From: Marinicella litoralis
GTDB lineage: Bacteria; Pseudomonadota; Gammaproteobacteria; Xanthomonadales; Marinicellaceae
Direction of reading: 5' to 3'
Length of the DNA: 64,000 nucleotides
Assembly (NCBI RefSeq): GCF_002591915.1
Contig: NZ_NIHB01000002.1
Span: 186,001-250,000 of the forward strand
Made by a program: the position numbers and the translations under genes. The notes under the pieces are model-generated. The model saw only the letters and a list, made by a program, of their open reading frames with translations. It was not told the origin of the DNA and searched no databases. Shown piece after piece: positions 57,676 to 64,000 of this stretch (within the stretch, counting starts at the first letter, position 1; every line of letters starts with the position of its first letter).

Positions 57676-58180
57676 CCAAGCGAAAATGGACGCTTGGAAT
57701 TAAGCTTAAACCTGCTTTGGAATAGCTCAATAATCATCAAAAATTAATCAGCAGATCATGTCTGCAACCGTCCAACTCGGCCTGGATTTGTCAAATCTCC
57801 TCAATTTTAAGTAGTCAGCTACTCAATCCAAGTTGATCAATTAATTCCAGATACATCACATGCAAAAAATTAATTTTCTATGACTAAACCATCGCCTAAA
57901 GCTTATATTTCAATTCTTAAGCGATGTGTGTCCTTGATTAGTTTATCCAAACTATCTTCTAATATTCTGTAATTCCAGCCGATCCAACACCAAGCCAGCA
58001 TCTTTTTTAACCCAATTAAAGCAAAAACAAAGCCCAAATAGTTAAATTGAATTCTTTAACTAATGCCTGTCCTTTATTGGTTCTTGTAAATTAGCAGGTC
58101 AAATCAGTCGTTTTTTTATGACTAAAACATCGCTAAAAATTGAGTTTGTAATTCTTAAGCGATGCATGTCCTTGATTGGT
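57676..58180. repeat. Stack of RAYT-element right-end remnants
   Basis: Three consecutive right ends. First, 57676-57944: a transposase tail plus hairpin 57751-57765 and REP-like end. Second, 57945-58079: matches 59928-60060 of copy 2. Third, about 58098-58180: REP-like hairpin CATCGCT...AGCGATG and TGTCCTTGATT. The order suggests repeated insertion at or near a pre-existing end. 58181-58360 holds only a diverged TGTCTTTTATTGG and is otherwise empty. Confidence 0.65.
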
Positions 58181-58360
58181 TAGCAAACTGGCAACAACAT
58201 TAAAATAGTATTAATTTGCTTGAATTAATCGAGGCGTTCATATATGTCTTTTATTGGTTATCAAATTCTTCATCTTTCATAATCTACCTACTTTAACTTA
58301 GTTAGTTAATAATAGGCAGATACACAGATTGATTTACAGTCTCGACACACCTAATACATT

Positions 58361-58711
58361 TTAATGTGATGGGCCGAGATATGAAGAAAAATAAAAAATT
58401 AATATTGGAATTACAAATAATATACTTTTTTGATATAACTTAATCTTATTTGCAAAGAGTAATGGAATTAACACCAAAACTAATAGTATAAATAAGTTAT
58501 TCGAAATGGATATGTTTTTTAAATAGCCATTTGAAATAGTTTGTTCAACTTCATTAAACAAAGACAAATGTTCTTCTATTGTTTTTGACATACTTATTAG
58601 CACTTTATTTTGTATTAAAACATCTACATTAATACTTATAATCAAACAACTGATTAGATATATTAATACAATTATCAAAAAATAAAGTTTTCTATCATTT
58701 ATCTTAATCAT
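58361..58711 (-). CDS. Candidate immunity protein 2 (membrane)
   Basis: 116 residues with three hydrophobic segments (about 9-30, 70-86, 92-110), so probably an inner-membrane protein. Its ATG overlaps the stop of the toxin-tail remnant as ATGA. Membrane immunity proteins usually protect against toxins acting at the membrane or from the periplasm. Family not recognised; role inferred from context. Confidence 0.55.
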   Translation of the reverse strand: MIKINDRKLYFLIIVLIYLISCLIISINVDVLIQNKVLISMSKTIEEHLSLFNEVEQTISNGYLKNISISNNLFILLVLVLIPLLFANKIKLYQKSILFVIPILIFYFSSYLGPSH

Positions 58712-58818
58712 CTTCTTTTAATCCAATTATCGAAATTTTCTTGAATCTCTCTTGCTCTTAATGTTATTTTGGTATGCATTTCACCAGATTTACTATAGAA
58801 AGAATCAAGGACAGGCAT
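58708..58818 (-). CDS. Orphan toxin C-terminal remnant 2 (36 residues)
   Basis: A short frame from ATG 58818 inside the element left end. After MPVLDS supplied mostly by the element come SFYSKSGEMHTKITLRARE and IQENFDNWIKRR, reading as the last turns of an Rhs-type toxin. It ends ATGA-overlapped with immunity gene 2. Almost certainly inactive as a toxin, but it shows that the element cut a toxin gene. Confidence 0.55.
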   Translation of the reverse strand: MPVLDSFYSKSGEMHTKITLRAREIQENFDNWIKRR

Positions 58819-60060
58819 CCCTTTCAATTAATTCTTACACGCTCATCAGAGTTTTGCCACAGATAATTTTGCCTTTAAAGTCCAAAATCATACTTTTAAA
58901 TGGAGTTTTGTATGACTGTAGCCCGAAACCAGCAGATTTGTGTTGAAGAAACACCTTATTATCACATCGTGTCCAGATGCGTTCGCAGAGCCTTTCTTTG
59001 CGGGGAAGATAAAGTATCAAAAAAGAGTTTTGAACACCGCCGTCAGTGGCTCATTGATCGCATCAAACAAGTCACTTCTGTGTTCGCCATTGATGTGTGT
59101 TCCTATGCCATTATGAGTAACCACTTTCACATCGTTTTAAAGGTTAATTCAACTAAAGAATGGAATGCCACACAAGTGCTCATGACTTGGTGTTCACTTT
59201 ACTCATTACCCGTGCTTTGTGACCGATATTTGAAAGGTGAGATTGAGACTGAAGCCGAACTTAGACGTGTTAAGGAATATGTCACTGAATATCGTGCTAG
59301 ATTAGCGTCTGTTTCTTGGTACATGAAATCAATCAATGAGTATGTTGCCAGAATGGCCAATGAAGAGGACAAATGTAGCGGTCATTTCTGGGAAAGCCGC
59401 TTTAAAAGCCAAGCCCTGCTTGATGAGCGAGCATTATTAACTTGCATGGCTTACGTAGATTTAAACCCGATTCGAGCAGCTATGGCTAAAGATTTAAAGG
59501 ACTCTGATTTCACCTCAATAAAGGAACGTATCGAAATGAAATCCACTTGGCTTTCTGGTTTCGGCAAAGGTGATAATGACTTACCCTTTTATCTTTCTAG
59601 CTACATTGATTTGGTGGATGAAACTGGTCGATGTTTACGTAACGATAAAAGAGGTTATATCTCTTTAAGAATTGCTAAAACTATTGATGCAATTGGCATC
59701 AATCCTGATACATGGTTGGATGAATTAAAGGGCTTTAAATCCATCGGTTTCTCTGCTGTTGGAACGGCTGAGCAGTTAAATGAATATTCGTTAAAAACCA
59801 AACGTAAATGGACCCTTGGTATTAAGCTTACTCCTGCTCTGGAATAGTTCAATAACACTAAAAGTTTATTCAGCAGATCATGTCTGCAACCACTCTGCTC
59901 GCCCTAAATTCGACTAAACCATTAATAATCCAAACTATCTTCTAATATTCTGCAATTCCAGCCGATCCAACACCAAGCCAGCATCTTTTTTAACCCAATT
60001 AAAGCAAAAACAAAGCCCCAATAGTTAAATTGGATTCTTTAACTAATGCATGTCCTTTAT
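58803..60060 (+). mobile_element. RAYT element copy 2 (intact transposase)
   Basis: Left end AATCAAGGACAGGCATCCC at 58803; right end near TGTCCTTTAT at 60051-60060. It carries the only intact transposase here, the GCAGA-TCATG-TCTGC hairpin (59873-59887), and a 3' segment repeated at 57945-58079. The left end fuses to the second orphan toxin tail. Confidence 0.7.
58912..59847 (+). CDS. REP-associated tyrosine transposase (RAYT)
   Basis: 311 residues from ATG 58912, with GGAG upstream as in the pseudogene. It has the Y1-transposase HUH motif NHFHIVL (residues about 70-76), an alpha-helical segment with the candidate tyrosine(s) in SWYMKSINEY, then GHFWESRFKSQ and YVDLNPIRA, hallmarks of the IS200-like/RAYT family. 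A longer C-terminal domain follows. RAYTs act on REP hairpins as single-strand nucleases and mobilise them. Intact and expressible, it could act in trans on all element ends in the region. Confidence 0.87.
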   Translation: MTVARNQQICVEETPYYHIVSRCVRRAFLCGEDKVSKKSFEHRRQWLIDRIKQVTSVFAIDVCSYAIMSNHFHIVLKVNSTKEWNATQVLMTWCSLYSLPVLCDRYLKGEIETEAELRRVKEYVTEYRARLASVSWYMKSINEYVARMANEEDKCSGHFWESRFKSQALLDERALLTCMAYVDLNPIRAAMAKDLKDSDFTSIKERIEMKSTWLSGFGKGDNDLPFYLSSYIDLVDETGRCLRNDKRGYISLRIAKTIDAIGINPDTWLDELKGFKSIGFSAVGTAEQLNEYSLKTKRKWTLGIKLTPALE

Positions 60061-60062
60061 GT

Positions 60063-60616
60063 ATGCGGAAGCGGCCAAGCGTGGTTTTATCTCTGAGATA
60101 TCAGCTAAAGCCATTGATCAAATTGGTATCAATCCTGATGACTGGGTAGCATAGGCTAAAAAGTGAGTGCGGTTTTTGCACAGCAAAAGAAGCGCTGGCT
60201 TTGTGCCGTTATGTGTGAATTAAAGGGCTTCAAATCCATCGGTTTTTATTCGTATCATCCCTGACACTCACCCTTGCAGGGCTTACGTGAAAAATCGTTC
60301 CGAACGATTTTTTCAGCGGTTGGAACAGCCAAACAACTCAAAGAATTCTCAGCCAAGACCAAGCGAAAATGGACGCTTGGAATTAAGCTTAAACCTGCTT
60401 TGGAATAGCCTAACAACACCACAAAGTCACTCAGCAGATCGTCTCTGCAACCGTCCAACTCGGATAAAAGCCGCCAAAACCAACTAAAAACAGTCCAAAC
60501 CTTTAATTGACCATTTCCTTTGTGAGTTCGGAGGTCAAATCAGTACTTTTTTATGACTAAAACTTCGATCAATGTTCGGTTTGCAGTCCTTAAGCGATGC
60601 ATGTCCTTGATTAGTT
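60063..60616. repeat. Duplicate of 57122-57675
   Basis: A near-identical 554-base copy: transposase tail with 66-bp element copy C (60149-60214), the TGAAAAATCGTTC palindrome, the GCAGA-TCGTC-TCTGC hairpin (60434-60448) and REP-like right end (60553-60614). It follows directly on element copy 2 and precedes the immunity gene. Confidence 0.8.
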
Positions 60617-60640
60617 TCTTGATTAGTTTTCTCAGGGCAG

Positions 60641-61057
60641 TTAAGGAAGCAATGTAAAAATGGGCTCACATTGAGATAATACCTCAATCGTCTCATCATC
60701 AACACTTATAAGCACATAATGCTTAATTGGTTGTTCATCATATAGGTTGAACGTTTCATGATGGTACTTTCTAATCAGCGCAGAATCGTTACTGACATAG
60801 AATGGCCATTTTGATGACTCAAACAAATCTATTGAACGATCAGGAATATTAGGGCTAACGGTATAGTATTCAAAATCTTCAAATGTCAATTTCACTCTCT
60901 TTGCATCAACACAATCCTCTTCTTTCAAAATAACACGAAACCCTTCAATATCATATTTGATTGATTCAATATTGATACGCTTAGGCACCTTTTCATCAAA
61001 TATTTTTTCAAAATTGCAATTTCCAAAATAACCGCTACTCATTTGGCTTTTTTCCAT
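60641..61057 (-). CDS. Candidate immunity protein of the Rhs toxin
   Basis: 138 residues from ATG 61057, preceded by GAGGTTAGG; longer starts run into the Rhs frame. It overlaps the Rhs 3' end by 23 bases. Soluble, acidic (KYDIEGFRVILKEEDCVDAKRVKLTFEDFEYY). Position after the toxin tip is that of cognate immunity. Family not recognised. A RAYT-element end lies 25 bases beyond the stop. Confidence 0.65.
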   Translation of the reverse strand: MEKSQMSSGYFGNCNFEKIFDEKVPKRINIESIKYDIEGFRVILKEEDCVDAKRVKLTFEDFEYYTVSPNIPDRSIDLFESSKWPFYVSNDSALIRKYHHETFNLYDEQPIKHYVLISVDDETIEVLSQCEPIFTLLP

Positions 61058-64000
61058 ACCTAACCTCATTAGTTGTTCTCTTTTGCTCAGGTTTTGTTGC
61101 TTTATTTTTCTGAACTTGTATTGTTGGCCTTCCATCCTTACTACGACTTCGGACAGTAACTGTTCTACCATCATCTGTGCTTCCAGTTTTCCCTTCAACA
61201 CCGTCGCCAGTCAACGGTTTAACGTCATCTAACCCTAGCTCATCAAACTCTTCAACAGCCCCATCAAAATTACCTTGAGGCTTTTCAGAGATTGTATTTT
61301 TACTCTTATTAGTTTTGTGATTTTCAGATGAACCAATCAATGTATCTAATTTTTTACCCGAACTTTCACTTTCTGTATCAGAAACATCACCCTGATCACT
61401 AGTCATTATACTAGTATCTTGAACATCTCGCATACCATTATCACCAGCAGTATCATGCTTCTGTTCTGGTAAAGGAGCAGTTTCTGGAGTTGTAGCTGGT
61501 TCTGTAGGTGGTGGTGTAAAAATTGACAATGGATCGGTTGGTGGAGGTTTAACAAAAATATTAGGAGGTAATTTACCTTCATTGGCAATAGTCTTTTTGG
61601 CTTCAATGATACTCATTGTATTATCTGTTGATAAAGTAGACTCTCTTGAAGGAGTCATTCTACTACTCTTCAAACCAGCCTTTGCTGCCTTGCCTAAAAC
61701 TAATCTACCAATATTTTTAGCAATAGCAACTGTTACAGGGTTGACTATTACATACCCACTAGGATCAATCCCTGACAAAGGATTATTCTGTATATAACTA
61801 TAAGGATTAATCGCCTGAGATGTAGTCCCTTGTATGAATGGGTCTACGCTGAGGAACCTGCCATTATTAAAATCATACATTCGGCCATTCATATGAATCA
61901 GTTCAAAGTTATCCAGATGTTCATGGTCGGTAAAGCCCCGCTTGGTCACATCGATTTCAGCGGTGCTTAGGCTGTCCTCATCTTCGAAATTCAAAGCTGG
62001 TGCTGACATCCGGCCCCACGTATCTCCTTCTCTTGGTTTACCAAAGGCGTCATAGCCTTTCAATGCAATGCGAATGCCTTGCTTATCCAGGATCTGAGTG
62101 GTTGAACCCAAACGGTCTTTTTGCATAAAGTGGTATTTAAAGACCTGATTGGCATCACGGGTTACCATCAGATAATCAGATAGCTGAAACTTGGACTGAA
62201 GCTCACCTGTGGTGGCGTTCTGAATCAATTCAAACTGTGGCCCTAAGTATAAAGTGGTTTCGATCACAGCCTCATTATTTTGATCGAAAGATGTCTCTTC
62301 TTTAAAATATCGTTGGTTGTCAGTTCCATATCTGAAGTTAATCGATTCTGCTGAAACAATTTTCTCTGACTGAATCAACAAGTTATATGAATCATAAACA
62401 AAAGTGTTAAATCTTGATGATGAGGATTCGTTTATTCTGTTGCCTTTTGCATCATAATTATAACTGATGGTTTCATTAGTCAAAACTCCGTTGGCATCTA
62501 CTAATGATGCTGTGGTAATGGCATTGGGCCCAGCATGACCGTGGTTATTCTCACCATACCTCTGATCTATTGAGAAGTCTGATTTAACTTCCAAGTTCCC
62601 TAAACCACCATTGTCATAGGAATAGCTAATGGGGGTTAGTCCACCAACTGTAGATGTAATCAATCTTTGTAACTCATCATAGGCAAATGTTTCTGATGCA
62701 TTTATACCGCCACCATCTATATTCTGATTATGACTGGTGATGTTACCCCAGCCATCATATTCATAGTTGAATACTTGAGAATCAGTTCGATTCGCATCAC
62801 CGTGACTGATAGATTTTGCTTGGCCTGTGCCCGGATAATAGGTATAGCTACTGACCATGCTGTTCTCACCGGTTAGGCTATATAAGGTTTTATGTTCAAT
62901 CTGCCCCCTTAAGTTGAAGTCATCTACACTCATGATGGTACTAGAACGTGGATTGTCCCTTTGTTCGATTAATGAACCAAAAATGTCATAGTAATTAACC
63001 ACTGAGTACCCTGTATGAAGCTGCTCATCATCTGGAGACGGGTATGAATAGATGGTTTGTTTCAAGAAGTTATGATCTTGATAATAATAATGATCTGTAC
63101 GAGAACTCACATCGGTAATATCAGTGATGCCTAGATTTGGATCATTGATAGTAACTTCTTCAGTTATGATTCGAGCAAATTCATCGTATTCGAATGACTT
63201 GTAATGAACTTGATTAAAATGATCTTCATTGACAGAACCCATTTGACTGGAGTTGCTGTCTCTTGTTTGAGAAGTCAGCAGTGCATGGGTATATACGGTT
63301 TTATCATGGTATGCCCTATAACTAGTTTTGGGTTGTAGGTTTGTATCAACATTGGCATATTGGTCTGTAATTCGTCCTAACTCATCATAGACCATGTAGT
63401 TAGCCAATAGTTGTGGTTTTTGCACATCATCTTGTTGGTAAACAACTTCACCAAATGAGTTGTACTTGAAAGTCTTTTTACCCATATTCGGGTCTTGAAC
63501 TGTTAATTTGCGACCTAAATTATCATACTCAGTGATAATCGGGTTGCCCATGGCATCAGCGATGATGTAAGGAGCTCCGGCTGAGTCATACCAGTATTGT
63601 GTTACGTGTTTATTGGCATCGACAGTTTGACGCAGTTTTCCAGCTGAGTCATAACTTCGGTACATGGTTAGGCTCGGATTGTTGGTGTTTTCACATCCTG
63701 AGTCGGCTGCCATGGCCGTAATTTCTGTAAATCCACCTTCTGTAACGTACTGGGTGTTTCTTTTACAGTCTGAACCGCCATTGGTGGTTAAATTACCCAT
63801 ATCGATTAACGTTTCAAATAAACGGCCTCTTTCATCGTATTGTGTGAATGTGTAATGAGGAATGTTTCTACCTGAAACACCAGTGAAATTATTGTTTAAA
63901 ACTTCAAAAGGTTGGGTCACCAACTCATTTTGTCCGAGTGGATTAGTTAAACTAAATACATATGAGTCTTCACCTGAATGTATAGTCCTACTCAAAACAG
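61035..64000 (-). CDS. Rhs/YD-repeat polymorphic toxin (5' end outside window)
   Basis: At least 988 residues; the frame is open to the right edge, so the true start lies beyond. Many YD repeats (YDSAGKLRQTVDANKH, YDNLGRKLTVQDP) lead to the Rhs core end RMYDFNNGRFLSVDPF near residue 705 and NPYSYIQNNPLSGIDPSGY. The remaining ~240 residues are the variable tip: a proline/threonine-rich linker (PPPTDPLSIFTPPPTEP) then an acidic segment and a basic C-terminal domain with TVTVRSRSKDGRPTIQV and RYGKK. The tip family is not assigned. Followed by immunity-like gene. Confidence 0.9.
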   Translation of the reverse strand, partial: VLSRTIHSGEDSYVFSLTNPLGQNELVTQPFEVLNNNFTGVSGRNIPHYTFTQYDERGRLFETLIDMGNLTTNGGSDCKRNTQYVTEGGFTEITAMAADSGCENTNNPSLTMYRSYDSAGKLRQTVDANKHVTQYWYDSAGAPYIIADAMGNPIITEYDNLGRKLTVQDPNMGKKTFKYNSFGEVVYQQDDVQKPQLLANYMVYDELGRITDQYANVDTNLQPKTSYRAYHDKTVYTHALLTSQTRDSNSSQMGSVNEDHFNQVHYKSFEYDEFARIITEEVTINDPNLGITDITDVSSRTDHYYYQDHNFLKQTIYSYPSPDDEQLHTGYSVVNYYDIFGSLIEQRDNPRSSTIMSVDDFNLRGQIEHKTLYSLTGENSMVSSYTYYPGTGQAKSISHGDANRTDSQVFNYEYDGWGNITSHNQNIDGGGINASETFAYDELQRLITSTVGGLTPISYSYDNGGLGNLEVKSDFSIDQRYGENNHGHAGPNAITTASLVDANGVLTNETISYNYDAKGNRINESSSSRFNTFVYDSYNLLIQSEKIVSAESINFRYGTDNQRYFKEETSFDQNNEAVIETTLYLGPQFELIQNATTGELQSKFQLSDYLMVTRDANQVFKYHFMQKDRLGSTTQILDKQGIRIALKGYDAFGKPREGDTWGRMSAPALNFEDEDSLSTAEIDVTKRGFTDHEHLDNFELIHMNGRMYDFNNGRFLSVDPFIQGTTSQAINPYSYIQNNPLSGIDPSGYVIVNPVTVAIAKNIGRLVLGKAAKAGLKSSRMTPSRESTLSTDNTMSIIEAKKTIANEGKLPPNIFVKPPPTDPLSIFTPPPTEPATTPETAPLPEQKHDTAGDNGMRDVQDTSIMTSDQGDVSDTESESSGKKLDTLIGSSENHKTNKSKNTISEKPQGNFDGAVEEFDELGLDDVKPLTGDGVEGKTGSTDDGRTVTVRSRSKDGRPTIQVQKNKATKPEQKRTTNEVRYGKKPNE

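Noticed and set aside
52756-61035. Integron cassette array
   Set aside because: Modules alternate with repeats as in an integron, but there is no integrase, the repeats are RAYT ends and not attC sites, and genes are tail fragments of toxins.
61057-61201. Longer start for the Rhs immunity gene
   Set aside because: The upstream part of that frame overlaps the Rhs coding sequence and has no ribosome-binding site; ATG 61057 does.

Overview
The window is a 64 kb piece of a moderately AT-rich Gram-negative chromosome. It has a TonB-dependent receptor, lipoproteins with LTAC lipoboxes, MtgA, full-length cobalamin-dependent MetH, PhhA/PhhB and several GGDEF/EAL proteins. Many secreted proteins carry C-terminal tags (an IPTL-CTERM-like tail, and tails of the form IF.DGFE). 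Together this points to a marine or sediment gammaproteobacterium, perhaps Marinicella-like; the genus is inference. No rRNA, tRNA or CRISPR was recognised.

Layout. 1-9 kb is metabolic: an ArsR-methyltransferase regulator coupled to metH, a PaaY-like hexapeptide protein, a small AT-rich islet that looks Bacteroidetes-derived, and phhAB divergent from an Lrp-type regulator. 9-31 kb mixes a large Calx-beta/DUF11 surface protein, a SWIM/SNF2 helicase, two c-di-GMP proteins, a secreted lipase-like protein with its neighbour, a higher-order tandem repeat array, an S9 peptidase, two amidohydrolases and a cyclophilin lipoprotein. 31-40 kb has a degenerate GTPase-like protein with a putative effector, a beta-helix secreted protein and a 1557-residue propeller/PAS/GGDEF/EAL sensor. 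40-52 kb holds tandem flavin-dependent halogenase-family genes (one degenerate), a secreted depolymerase-like esterase, MtgA, a LytTR regulator, a TonB-dependent receptor and a bacterial expansin.

52.7-64 kb is the accessory region and the most interesting part. An Rhs/YD-repeat polymorphic toxin gene enters from the right edge on the minus strand and is followed by its immunity-like gene. Downstream lie two orphan toxin-tail/immunity-like pairs (55.5-56.1 and 58.4-58.8 kb) and a GNAT gene. These modules are separated by copies, remnants and deletion derivatives of an element that encodes a REP-associated tyrosine transposase (RAYT). The element ends carry a 13-bp inverted repeat (CTAATCAAGGACA) and conserved hairpins, and the junctions fall exactly where each orphan toxin tail begins. 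One transposase copy is intact; another is interrupted by several short palindromic insertions.

How genes work together: the ArsR-MT/metH, phhA/phhB, lipase-like/18436, halogenase-pair and toxin/immunity groups are compact, overlapping or nearly abutting, and probably co-transcribed. Elsewhere genes are mostly single units with convergent or divergent neighbours.
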